A DNA stretch of 64,000 bases from Scleromatobacter humisilvae. Lineage in GTDB: Bacteria; Pseudomonadota; Gammaproteobacteria; Burkholderiales; Burkholderiaceae_C. Below, in pieces: positions 7,841 through 16,195 of this stretch (position 1 is its first letter; each line of letters starts with the position of its first letter). The translations under genes and the position numbers were made by a program. The notes below the pieces were generated by a model, which saw only the letters and a list, made by a program, of their open reading frames with translations, was not told where the DNA came from and did not search any database. The stretch is taken from assembly GCF_023231945.1 (NCBI RefSeq), contig NZ_JAJLJH010000010.1, positions 164,486-228,485 on the forward strand. The letters are read 5' to 3'.

Positions 7841-10347
7841 GACGCCGCCAGGCGGTCGAGGCGGCGCAGCCGCAGCGTCGCGGCGTCGAGCGCGCCGTCG
7901 GGCACCGCGACCCGCAGCGTGCGCGATTCGCCGGCGCGCAGGTCGAAGTGGTTGTCGGAGAACGTCGTCGCCGGATGCGGCGCGAGCAGGTGCACGTTGC
8001 AGGCGTAGGCGTCGCTGGAGATCGCGACCTCCAGCGTGCGCGCATCGACGCGCTCGCTGGTCATGCGCAGCGTGGCGTCCGGCAGCGGCAGGTCCTTGAA
8101 CGGCGTGAACAGCAGCCGGTTGGCCGGCGCCCGCGGCGAGCGCAGCATCAGCACGCGATCGGGCGCGGCCGCGACACGCGCCGCGTCCGCGCGCCAGATC
8201 GGCCGGCTCGCGTGCGGTTCGATGTCCGCGACGACGTCCTCGTGCCAGCACGCGCTTCCCGCGAGCGTCGCGAGGTCGATCGCGATCCGGACATCGATAC
8301 CCTTGGCTGTATCGTTGGACAGCCACAGCTCGACGCCGCCGTCGTCCAGCACCTTGATCGACGCCACGACCGGCGCGAACGCGCGCTTGACCGCGAAGTA
8401 CGCCGCCTTGCAGGTGCGGTCGAAGTCGACCAGGCTCCAGCTGATGCCGGGCCAGCAGTCGTTGAACTGCCACACCAGCGCGCCCGAGCAATGCGGCATG
8501 CGGCGACGGAAATGCTCGATGCCGAACTTCAGCCCTTCCGCCTGCGTCAGCTGCGTGAAGTCGACGTACTGTTGCAGCGTCGCGGGCAGGCCGGTGCTCG
8601 TCACCAGCAGGTCGTCGACCTTGTTGTTCGGCTTGTCCTTGATGCGGTTGAGGAAGGCCGTGCTGCCCAGATCGAGCGAGCCGGGCCGCGTCCAGCGTTC
8701 GAGCGTGGCCAGCGCCGGCGAGGCCTGGATGCCGAACTCGCTGACGAAGCGCGCCGTGTCCTCGGCGTAGCGCGTGTAGGCGACCGTCTCGGGCGTGCGC
8801 CGGATCACGCCGATCATCGTTTCCTCGGGCACCGGCGGGATGCCGTGCCAGACCGTCCAGTTGTGCTCGTCGCCGATGCGCATGCTGTTGGCGTTGGCGC
8901 CGCCGAACGGGCTGCTGGGCCGGTAAGGCGTCGTCGGGTCGAGGGCCGCGAGCACCTCGGGCATCAGCTCGTGGAACAGCGATGCCCCCTGCATCGCGTT
9001 CGGGCCGGTGCCTTCGAGGTGGTCGGAGATGTTCTGGATCACCTGGCACTCGTTGTTGCCGCACCAGACGGCCAGCGACGCGTGATGGCGCAGCCGTCGC
9101 ACCTGGTGCCCGACCTCCGCGCGCACGTTCGCGATGAAGGCCGCGTCGTCGTCGGGGTAGCGCGCGCAGGCGAACATGAAGTCCTGCCACACGAGCAGGC
9201 CGAGGCGGTCGCAGGCGTCGAAGAAGTCGTCGGACTCGTAGATGCCGCCGCCCCACACGCGGATCATGTTCATGTTGCCGGCGACGGCGCGTTCGAGCAG
9301 CGGCGTCGTGTCGCGCCCGGTCAGCGCGCCGACGAGGCTGCTGGCCGGCACCCAGTTGGCGCCGCGCGCGAACAGCGGCACGCCATTGAGGACGAAGCGG
9401 AAGAAGCTCGCGCCGGGCTCGTCGGCGTCGGCGCGGGTGTCGATTGCGATGGTGCGCAGGCCGACGCGCAGCGAGCGTTCGTCGACGACGTCGTCGCCGT
9501 GGCGCAGCGTGACGGCCAGCGTGTAGAGCGGCTGCTCGCCGAGGTCGGCCGTCCACCACAGCCGCGGCTGCGCGACCTGCAGCTGCAGCCTGCCGGTGCG
9601 TGTCGCGAGATCCAGCGCGGTCTGCGCGACGACGCGGCCGTCGGGATCGGCGAGCGCGATCTCCGCGGCCAGGCCGGTGGTGACGCCGAACGCGTCGGCG
9701 GCGATGTCGATCTCGACCTGCGCCGAGGCGGCGTCGCATTGCAGCGTGCGCAGCGCGACGTCCGCCAGCGCGGCGTGGCGCGCGCGTTCCAGCCGCACCG
9801 GCTGCCAGATGCCGACCGTCACCAGGTGCGGCGCGAAGTCCCAGCCCCAGCCGAACTGCGCCTTGCGCTGCAGGTTGCGCTTGGTGATGGCCGTCGGCGA
9901 CGAGGCGAGCGCCCAGCTCGGCGCCTCGCGGTCGGCGGTGACGATCGCCGGCGGCGTGAAGCGCACCGCGAGCGTGTGCGTGACGCCCGCGCGCACGCGC
10001 GACGTGACGTCGAAGCGCGCGGCCAGGAACATGTTGTCCGACTCGCCGAGAAGTTCGCCGTCGAGAAGGATCGTGGCGTGGGTGTCGAGGCCGTCGAAGA
10101 CGAGCGTCAGGCGCTCGTGCGCGGTGGCGGCGGTCGCGGTGAACGTCGTGACCCACCACCACTCGCGGCCCTCGACCCACGCGCAGGCGGCCTCGTTCTC
10201 GTCGCGCAGCGGATCGGGCAGGCGGCCGGCGCGATGCAGCGCGGCATAGGTGTCGTCGGGAGCGGTCGCGGCGATCCAGCGGTCGTCGACGGCGGGCATG
10301 CCGGTGCCCGGTTCGACGTCGCGGATCAGCCAGTGCTCGAGCCGCAT
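7837..10347 (-). CDS. Glycoside hydrolase family 2 protein, beta-mannosidase-like
   Basis: The 836-residue enzyme has the GH2 order of sugar-binding jelly roll, Ig-like domain and TIM barrel. The barrel contains RVWGGGIYESDDFFDACD, the acid/base motif GNNECQ near residue 432, and the nucleophile motif SEFGIQASP near residue 535. These match beta-mannosidases more than beta-galactosidases or glucuronidases. It would remove non-reducing beta-linked mannose (or a related sugar) from oligosaccharides or glycoconjugates. No signal peptide is visible, so it probably acts in the cytoplasm after import. The start lies one base beyond the MFS stop, and the stop overlaps the SGNH start. It is the only glycosidase in the locus. 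Confidence 0.88.
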   Translation of the reverse strand: MRLEHWLIRDVEPGTGMPAVDDRWIAATAPDDTYAALHRAGRLPDPLRDENEAACAWVEGREWWWVTTFTATAATAHERLTLVFDGLDTHATILLDGELLGESDNMFLAARFDVTSRVRAGVTHTLAVRFTPPAIVTADREAPSWALASSPTAITKRNLQRKAQFGWGWDFAPHLVTVGIWQPVRLERARHAALADVALRTLQCDAASAQVEIDIAADAFGVTTGLAAEIALADPDGRVVAQTALDLATRTGRLQLQVAQPRLWWTADLGEQPLYTLAVTLRHGDDVVDERSLRVGLRTIAIDTRADADEPGASFFRFVLNGVPLFARGANWVPASSLVGALTGRDTTPLLERAVAGNMNMIRVWGGGIYESDDFFDACDRLGLLVWQDFMFACARYPDDDAAFIANVRAEVGHQVRRLRHHASLAVWCGNNECQVIQNISDHLEGTGPNAMQGASLFHELMPEVLAALDPTTPYRPSSPFGGANANSMRIGDEHNWTVWHGIPPVPEETMIGVIRRTPETVAYTRYAEDTARFVSEFGIQASPALATLERWTRPGSLDLGSTAFLNRIKDKPNNKVDDLLVTSTGLPATLQQYVDFTQLTQAEGLKFGIEHFRRRMPHCSGALVWQFNDCWPGISWSLVDFDRTCKAAYFAVKRAFAPVVASIKVLDDGGVELWLSNDTAKGIDVRIAIDLATLAGSACWHEDVVADIEPHASRPIWRADAARVAAAPDRVLMLRSPRAPANRLLFTPFKDLPLPDATLRMTSERVDARTLEVAISSDAYACNVHLLAPHPATTFSDNHFDLRAGESRTLRVAVPDGALDAATLRLRRLDRLAAS

Positions 10348-10348
10348 G

Positions 10349-11728
10349 TCAGGCCTCCGCGCCGCCGGTGATCGTGGCGACCACGCGCGCGAACGACGCC
10401 TCGGTGGCGCGCAGCACGATCGAGCCCACCGCGCCCATCACCACCGCCAGCGCGACGATCGCGATGACCAGCGCGTTGGGCGAGATCGCGCTGAGCTTGT
10501 CCGACAGCCCGCCGATGGCCAGCGGGCCGACGACCTGGAACAGCTGCCCGACCATCAGCATCACGCCCGCCGTGCGCGAGCGCATGCTGGCCGGCGCGAG
10601 ATCCTGGATCGCGTTGGGCGAGATCAGCACGTTGGCGATCAGCGGCGTGACGATCAGGCCCAGCACGCAGAACACGTCGAACGACGAGCGCACGAACAGC
10701 AGCAGCACCGTCAGCGAAGCGAAACCGAGATTGCCGAGTGCGAGCAGGCGCAGCGTGCCGGCCGGGCCCATGCGCCTGCGTGCCCACTTCATGCCGATGA
10801 CGGCCAGCGCGGTGCCGGCCAGCGTCGCCAGGAAGAACGACGCGCCGACGCCGTTGCCCAGCTGCTGCGGCGAGACGCCGAAGCGGCGCGCGACCATGAT
10901 GGGGATCCAGCTGCCGACGGCCGAGAAGCCGACCATCGTGAAGCCGGTGCCGCAGACCACGCCCGCCAGCGTGCGCCAGTGCGCGCGGATGTAGGCGCCG
11001 AATTCCTGGCGCGAGACCTGTTCGGCGGCCTCGGTGTGTGCGTCGTAGCGGCCGCGCGTGGCGCGCGGCATCACCAGCACGAGCAGCGCGGTCGGCACGC
11101 CGGCGGCGGCCGTCGCGAAGAAAGCGAGGCGCCAGCTCTCGAGGTGCTGCATCGCCGCGGGCAGGTGCGGGCGCGCGGCGTCCGACAGCGTGACGGCCGC
11201 GCCGCCCAGCGCCGAGCCGATCGACGCCGCCAGCAGCGTCACGAGCCCGAAGATCGTGTTGGCCGCGACGCGCTGCGAGCGCGGGAACAGGTCGGGGATC
11301 AGGCTGTTGTTGACCGGCAGCGGGCTGCCCTCGGCCAGGCCCAGGCCGACCGACGCGAAGAACAGCGTCGAGAAGCCGTCCGACGTGCCGCGCAGCGCGC
11401 CGCACGCGCTCCACAGCACGACCGAGCCGGCAAGCACCCAGCGGCGGTCGAAGCGGTCCGCCAGCCAGCCGAACGGCGCCATCGTCACCGCGGTCGCCAG
11501 CGTGAAGGCCACGCCCTGCAGCAGGCCCAGCTGCGTGTCCGACAACGCCAGCGTGTGGCGCAGCGGCTCGGCCACCAGCGTGAAGATGAGCTTGTCGACC
11601 AGGCCCAGCACGACGACCATCGACAGCACGCCCAGCGAGAACCACGCACTGAGCGGCGCGCGCTGCTTCGCGACGGCAGGATCGTCCGCGACGGGCGCGG
11701 CGCCCATCAGGCCGACGTGCGCCGTCAT
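10349..11728 (-). CDS. MFS transporter
   Basis: This 459-residue protein has about 12 hydrophobic segments and the MFS signature GWLADRFDRRWVLAG between segments 2 and 3. It resembles the anion:cation symporter and organic-acid branches (spinster/UhpT-like). It probably carries the substrate or a breakdown product of the locus across the inner membrane. Its ATG overlaps the stop of the upstream hydrolase (ATGA at 11725-11728), and the GH2 start follows immediately, so it is embedded in the operon. Substrate specificity cannot be read from the sequence. Confidence 0.85.
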   Translation of the reverse strand: MTAHVGLMGAAPVADDPAVAKQRAPLSAWFSLGVLSMVVVLGLVDKLIFTLVAEPLRHTLALSDTQLGLLQGVAFTLATAVTMAPFGWLADRFDRRWVLAGSVVLWSACGALRGTSDGFSTLFFASVGLGLAEGSPLPVNNSLIPDLFPRSQRVAANTIFGLVTLLAASIGSALGGAAVTLSDAARPHLPAAMQHLESWRLAFFATAAAGVPTALLVLVMPRATRGRYDAHTEAAEQVSRQEFGAYIRAHWRTLAGVVCGTGFTMVGFSAVGSWIPIMVARRFGVSPQQLGNGVGASFFLATLAGTALAVIGMKWARRRMGPAGTLRLLALGNLGFASLTVLLLFVRSSFDVFCVLGLIVTPLIANVLISPNAIQDLAPASMRSRTAGVMLMVGQLFQVVGPLAIGGLSDKLSAISPNALVIAIVALAVVMGAVGSIVLRATEASFARVVATITGGAEA

Positions 11729-12495
11729 GCGGCCTCCTTCAGCGCGAGCCGTTCGACGAAGCGGTTGACCGCGCCGGCGAACTCGGCCGGCAGCCACAGC
11801 GAGACGCCGTGCTCGCACGGGAAGCGCGCGACGTCGGCGTGGCGCGCGGCGGCGAGGAACTCGGCCTCGCCGGCGACGGGGCCCGCGTCCTTGTCGCCGT
11901 TGATGAACAGGATGGGCGCGGCGATCTTCGGCACGTCGGCCAGGAAGTCGCGATTGCCGAGGCTGTCGACGGCCTCGCCCCAGGCCGCCAGGCGCAGGCC
12001 GCCGGCGACCAGCGCGTTCACGTCGTCGGGTCCGAGCAGGCCCTTCTTGACGAGTGCGGCGCTGCTCTTGGCGATGAGCCGCTTCGGGCCCAGCAGCGCG
12101 GCCATCATGCGCATCATGACCTTGCGTGTGCGCAGCTGGCGCAGCGTCTTGCCGGCGATGTTCTGCGTGCAGCCGCCGATCGCGAGGCCGGCGACCCGGT
12201 CGGTCGGCAACGCCAGCGCCGACGCCATCGAGGTGTACCCACCCAGCGAGTCGCCGACCAGCGCGACGCGGGCCGGCGCCAGGCGGCGCACCTCGGCGGC
12301 GACGGTCTCGACCGCGCCCTCCAGCGTGAAATGGCTGTCGCTCTTGCTGCCGTGGCCGGGCAGGTCCAGCGCGACGACGCGCCAGCGCGGATCGAGATGG
12401 CGGCGCACCGGGTTCCACATCGCCTGGTTGCCGCCGGCGCCGTGCAGCAGGATCAGCACGGGCGCGGTGCCGGTGTCGAGGGTCGTGGAAGTCAT
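11725..12495 (-). CDS. Alpha/beta hydrolase
   Basis: The 256-residue protein is a compact alpha/beta hydrolase: LLHGAGGNQAMWNPV (oxyanion HG motif, about 16-30), DLPGHGSKSD, the nucleophile elbow GDSLGG near residue 85, INGDKDAG with the acid, and PCEHG with the late His. Such enzymes cleave carboxylic esters, lactones or similar bonds. It is the first gene of the minus-strand locus, and the intergenic region upstream holds two related dyad motifs. The ATG at 12495 matches the domain start. No signal peptide is seen. Confidence 0.82.
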   Translation of the reverse strand: MTSTTLDTGTAPVLILLHGAGGNQAMWNPVRRHLDPRWRVVALDLPGHGSKSDSHFTLEGAVETVAAEVRRLAPARVALVGDSLGGYTSMASALALPTDRVAGLAIGGCTQNIAGKTLRQLRTRKVMMRMMAALLGPKRLIAKSSAALVKKGLLGPDDVNALVAGGLRLAAWGEAVDSLGNRDFLADVPKIAAPILFINGDKDAGPVAGEAEFLAAARHADVARFPCEHGVSLWLPAEFAGAVNRFVERLALKEAA

Positions 12496-12511
12496 TGTTG
12501 GCGGTCTCCGT

Positions 12512-12535
12512 ACATGTCCAACCTGTCGGACATGT
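12512..12535. promoter_or_regulatory. Perfect 8-bp inverted repeat, candidate operator
   Basis: ACATGTCC and GGACATGT form perfect arms separated by 8 bases, 17 bases upstream of the first gene of the catabolic locus. The overlapping sequence CCAACCTGTCGGACA (12518-12532) recurs as CCAACCTATTGGACA on the opposite strand of 12619-12635. The local GntR/FCD regulator is the obvious candidate to bind it, which is inference. Confidence 0.45.
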
Positions 12536-12618
12536 TGTCTCTGTGACGCCATTACGCGGCGAATCTGCCTGGCTGTACACCCCGTGTTTCCACTAGTTGG
12601 GCTGTCGAGAACTCCCGA

Positions 12619-12635
12619 CCTGTCCAATAGGTTGG
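12619..12635. promoter_or_regulatory. Second copy of the candidate operator half
   Basis: CCTGTCCAATAGGTTGG reads CCAACCTATTGGACAGG on the other strand and shares CCAACCT-N3-GGACA with the site at 12518-12532. It lies 73 bases upstream of chrA and 124 bases upstream of the divergent hydrolase, so it could serve either promoter. Confidence 0.35.
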
Positions 12636-12707
12636 CGCTTGTCGAGGCCGTCATTGCGCCGACAGCAGAACACGGCAGACTCTCGCTTTTCGCTCGACAG
12701 CTCCTCG

Positions 12708-13928
12708 ATGAATTCGCCCGCGCCCAGCGTCGCCGCCCCGTCCGAACGGCCTTCCGCACTCGCCGTCCTGCTGGTGTTCCTGCGCCTGGGCCTGACGTCC
12801 TTCGGCGGCCCGGTTGCCCACCTGGGCTACTTCCGCGCGGAATTCGTCCAGCGGCGCCGCTGGCTGGACGACCGCGGCTTCACCGACCTGGTCGCGCTGT
12901 GCCAGTTCCTGCCCGGGCCGTCGAGCAGCCAGGTCGGCATCGCGATCGGCATGCTGCGCGCGGGCTGGCTGGGCTCGCTGGCGGCGTGGCTCGGGTTCAC
13001 GCTGCCGTCCGCGCTGTTGATGACGGGCGTGGCCTACGGGCTCGCGGGGCACGCGCAGCTCGCGCAGTCCGGGGTCGTCCACGGGCTCAAGCTCGCTGCG
13101 GTGGCGGTGGTCGCCCAGGCGGTGTGGGGCATGGCGCGGAGCCTGTGCCCCGATCGCCCGCGGGCGGGCCTGGCGATCGGTGCGGCACTGCTGACGCTCG
13201 CGCTCCCCGGCTGGATCGGCCAGGTCGCGGCGATCGCGCTGTCCGCCGCCGCCGGCCTCGGGTGGCTGCGACCCGAGGGGGAACCGGCGGCCGCGCACCA
13301 GGCCTTCGGCGTGTCGCGCCGCGCGGGTGCGGTGTTGTTGTCGATCTTCGGGCTGCTGCTCGCTGGACTGCCGCTGCTGGCGGCCGCGCTCCGATCGCCG
13401 GTGCTGCACCTCGTCGACGGCGTCTTCCGCGCGGGCTCGCTGGTGTTCGGCGGTGGACACGTCGTGCTGCCGCTGCTGGAGGCGGTCGTCGTGCCGTCGG
13501 GCGCGGTGAGCAACGCGGACTTCCTCGCCGGCTACGGCGCCGCCCAGGCGCTGCCGGGGCCGCTGTTCGCGTTCGCCGCCTTCCTTGGCGCGTCGATGCA
13601 CGCGGCGCTGACGGGATGGCTCGGCGCCGTCGTGTTCCTGCTCGCGATCTTCGTTCCCGCCTGGCTGCTCGTGCTGGGCGCGCTGCCGTTCTGGGACTCG
13701 CTGCGGCAGCGCGCGAGGGTGCGCTCGGCGATGGCGGGGGTCAACGCGGGCGTCGTCGGCGTCCTGCTGTCGGCGCTCTACGATCCGGTGTGGACGAGCG
13801 CCGTCCACACCCGGGGCGACTTCGCGCTGGCGCTCGCGGCGTTCGGGCTGCCGGTGACGGCGCGGGTCTCGCCGTTCATCGTCGTGGCCCTGGTGGCCGC
13901 CGCCGGCGCGCTGCTCGCGACCGGCTGA
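12708..13928 (+). CDS. chrA: Chromate transporter ChrA (two-domain)
   Basis: This 406-residue membrane protein has two tandem CHR domains (about 15-185 and 225-400). The first carries FGGPVAHLGYFR and LCQFLPGPSSSQVG; the second repeats FGGGHVVLPLLE and AQALPGPLF. This is the long-chain CHR architecture, which exports chromate across the inner membrane. Many members are annotated by homology only and may carry other anions. The gene is divergent from the catabolic locus and has no chrB regulator next to it. The start chosen is the ATG at 12708; an upstream in-frame extension to 12597 is not family-like. Confidence 0.9.
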   Translation: MNSPAPSVAAPSERPSALAVLLVFLRLGLTSFGGPVAHLGYFRAEFVQRRRWLDDRGFTDLVALCQFLPGPSSSQVGIAIGMLRAGWLGSLAAWLGFTLPSALLMTGVAYGLAGHAQLAQSGVVHGLKLAAVAVVAQAVWGMARSLCPDRPRAGLAIGAALLTLALPGWIGQVAAIALSAAAGLGWLRPEGEPAAAHQAFGVSRRAGAVLLSIFGLLLAGLPLLAAALRSPVLHLVDGVFRAGSLVFGGGHVVLPLLEAVVVPSGAVSNADFLAGYGAAQALPGPLFAFAAFLGASMHAALTGWLGAVVFLLAIFVPAWLLVLGALPFWDSLRQRARVRSAMAGVNAGVVGVLLSALYDPVWTSAVHTRGDFALALAAFGLPVTARVSPFIVVALVAAAGALLATG

Positions 13929-13958
13929 AGCCCCGGATCAGCATGGGAGAATTCGGCC

Positions 13959-14516
13959 ATGCCCGACTTCTCCGCCCTCAGGCTGCGCACCGCCCGCCTC
14001 GACCTGCGCCCGCTGGCGCCCGCCGACGCGCCGTTCCTGTTCGCGTTGAAGTCCGACGCCGTCGTCCAGCGTTACGGCAGCCACTCGCCGTGGACGGACC
14101 CGCAGCAGGCCGTCGACTACATCGAGCGCGATCGCCGCAGCGTGGCCGAGGGCCGGCACGTGCAGTTCGCGATCGTGCGCCGCGAGGACGACGCGGTCAT
14201 TGGCACGTGCACGCTGTACCAGCTCGACGCGCAATGCCGCCGCGCCGACGTCGGCTATGCACTGCTGCCGTCGGCCTGGGGCCGCGGCCATGCCAACGAG
14301 GCGGTGACGACGCTGCTGGACTGGGGCTTCGAGCACCTGGATCTGAACCGCGTCGAGGCCGACATCGATCCACGCAACGCGGCTTCCGCGCGCGCGCTGG
14401 AGCGCCTCGGCTTCACGCGCGAGGGCCATCTTCGCGAGCGCTGGATCGTCGGCGGCGAGGTCTGCGACTCGCTGATCTACGGCCTGCTGGCGCGCGAGTG
14501 GAAGGCGCGGCCATGA
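13959..14516 (+). CDS. GNAT N-acetyltransferase, RimJ/RimL type
   Basis: The 185-residue protein has the GNAT fold: TARLDLRPL at the start, GTCTLYQLD (strand 4), VGYALLPSAWGRGHANEAV with the acetyl-CoA-binding R-G-x-G-like loop, and NAASARALERLGF near the end. Members acetylate N-terminal amines of ribosomal proteins, amino acids or small molecules. GAGAAT lies six bases before the ATG, and GGAGA in the same place could act as ribosome-binding site. The stop overlaps the ATG of the following MFS gene (ATGA at 14513-14516), so the two are co-translated. Confidence 0.85.
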   Translation: MPDFSALRLRTARLDLRPLAPADAPFLFALKSDAVVQRYGSHSPWTDPQQAVDYIERDRRSVAEGRHVQFAIVRREDDAVIGTCTLYQLDAQCRRADVGYALLPSAWGRGHANEAVTTLLDWGFEHLDLNRVEADIDPRNAASARALERLGFTREGHLRERWIVGGEVCDSLIYGLLAREWKARP

Positions 14517-16075
14517 ACCAGCCCGGCGTGCTGCAGGACCGGCCGCACCTGTGGGCCTTTCTCGTCGGCTGCATCGCCGTCACCGCCGGCGTGGCGATGC
14601 ACCTGCCGATGTTCTGGATGGGCCGCTTCAACCATTTCCACCTGGCCGAGATGCCGATGGACGGCGGCATGCTGTGGGGCATGGCGCTGATCGTCGGCGG
14701 GATCCTCGTCGCTGGCTACGGCCTGCTGCCGCGCGACGCGATGCACCCGGTGCACGCCGATGCGCTGCTGCAGATCGCCGCGCCGGAGGACGCCCCGCTG
14801 GGCGCCGCGCACTGGCGCCTGATGGTGGTGTTGACCGTGGCGCTGGTGATCGACGTGATGAAGCCCGCGAGCCTCGGCTTCGTGCTGCCCGGCATGCGCG
14901 CCGAGTACGTGGTGAGCAAGGCGACCGTCGCATGGCTGCCGTTCGCGGCGCTCTCGGGCACGGTCGTCGGCTCCGTCATCTGGGGCTGGCTGGCCGACAT
15001 CTACGGACGGCGCGCGTCGATCCTGCTGTCGGCGGTGATGTTCGTTGGCACCGCGATCTGTGGCTCGATGCCGAACTTCTGGTGGAACGTCGGCATGTGC
15101 TTCCTGATGGGCGCGGCCGCCGGCGGCATGCTGCCCGTCACCTACGCGCTGCTGGCCGAGACGATGCCCTCGCGCGAGCGCGGCTGGGTGCTGGTGCTCG
15201 TGGGCGGACTGGGCGCGGTCGGCGGCTACCTCGCGGCCAGCGGCTGCGCGGCGTGGCTGGAGCCGATCTTCAGCTGGCGCATCCTGTGGTTCCTGAACCT
15301 GCCGACCGGCCTGCTGCTGATCTTCCTCAACGCGTTCATTCCCGAATCGCCCAAGTACCTCGCGGCGCGCGGCCGCATCGCCGAGGCGATCCGCACGCTG
15401 CGTGGCTTCGGCTGCGACGTGCATGCCGAGCCCAAGGCGCCCGCGCCGCCGGCCGCGCCCGGCGCCAACGCGCACATGACGCACGAACTCGCGGGCCGCA
15501 CCTGGGCGCTGAGCATCGCGGCCGTCGCGTGGGGCCTGATCAACTTCGGGCTGCTGCTGTGGATGCCGATCCACCTGGTCGAGAAGGGCTACAGCATGGC
15601 GGTGTCGAGCCGGCTGTTGTCGGCCTCGGCGCTGATCGCCATCCCCACCGTCTTCGTCGCCGCTTTCCTCTACAGCCGCTGGAGCAGCAAGGGCGCGCTG
15701 CTCGGCTCGATCGGCGTCACCGCGCTGGGCCTGGCCGGCGTGATGCTGCTGGAGTTCGCGCCCGCCGGCACGATGAGCCCGGTGGGCCCGATCGCGCTGC
15801 TGATCGTCGGCATCAACGCCATCATCGCCATGCTGCTGCCGTACGCGGCCGAGAGCTATCCGCTGGCGGTGCGCGGCCGCGCCACCGGCTGGATCGCGGC
15901 CTGCACCAAGGGCGGCGGACTGGTCGCACAGCTGCTGAGCCTGCTGGCGCTGGTGCCGGGGCTGTTCATGGCGGCCATGGCGATCCTGGTGCCGGTCGGG
16001 CTGTCGCTGGTGCTGGTGTGGCGCTTCGGCGCCGAGACGCGCGGGCGCGACCTGCGCGACTTCGAGGCGGGCTGA
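14513..16075 (+). CDS. MFS transporter with two extra N-terminal membrane segments
   Basis: This 520-residue protein carries two hydrophobic segments (about 12-32 and 43-65) and a linker before a standard 12-segment MFS core. The core has the loop signature GWLADIYGRRASI and the sugar/aromatic-acid-porter motif PESPKYLAARGR after segment 6. It looks like an SV2/aromatic-acid:H+ symporter relative. The N-terminal pair is unusual for that group. Co-translation with the acetyltransferase suggests that the pair deals with one small molecule by modification and transport, but the substrate is unknown. Confidence 0.85.
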   Translation: MNQPGVLQDRPHLWAFLVGCIAVTAGVAMHLPMFWMGRFNHFHLAEMPMDGGMLWGMALIVGGILVAGYGLLPRDAMHPVHADALLQIAAPEDAPLGAAHWRLMVVLTVALVIDVMKPASLGFVLPGMRAEYVVSKATVAWLPFAALSGTVVGSVIWGWLADIYGRRASILLSAVMFVGTAICGSMPNFWWNVGMCFLMGAAAGGMLPVTYALLAETMPSRERGWVLVLVGGLGAVGGYLAASGCAAWLEPIFSWRILWFLNLPTGLLLIFLNAFIPESPKYLAARGRIAEAIRTLRGFGCDVHAEPKAPAPPAAPGANAHMTHELAGRTWALSIAAVAWGLINFGLLLWMPIHLVEKGYSMAVSSRLLSASALIAIPTVFVAAFLYSRWSSKGALLGSIGVTALGLAGVMLLEFAPAGTMSPVGPIALLIVGINAIIAMLLPYAAESYPLAVRGRATGWIAACTKGGGLVAQLLSLLALVPGLFMAAMAILVPVGLSLVLVWRFGAETRGRDLRDFEAG

Positions 16076-16195
16076 TGGCCGGGGTCGGCGTGCGGTCCTG
16101 CACGGATTGAGCTTCACCATCGCTTCATGGGTGCCGATATCGAGAGCTGATCGGAGGTTCGCTGGCTCCGACCCATCCTCACCCCTGGAGCCCGA

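Noticed and set aside
10250..16075. Very long open frame on the plus strand spanning several minus- and plus-strand genes
   Set aside because: It only becomes a real protein from 14513 on. The earlier part is an antisense frame kept open by high GC, with Arg/Gly/Ala-rich sequence and no family motifs.
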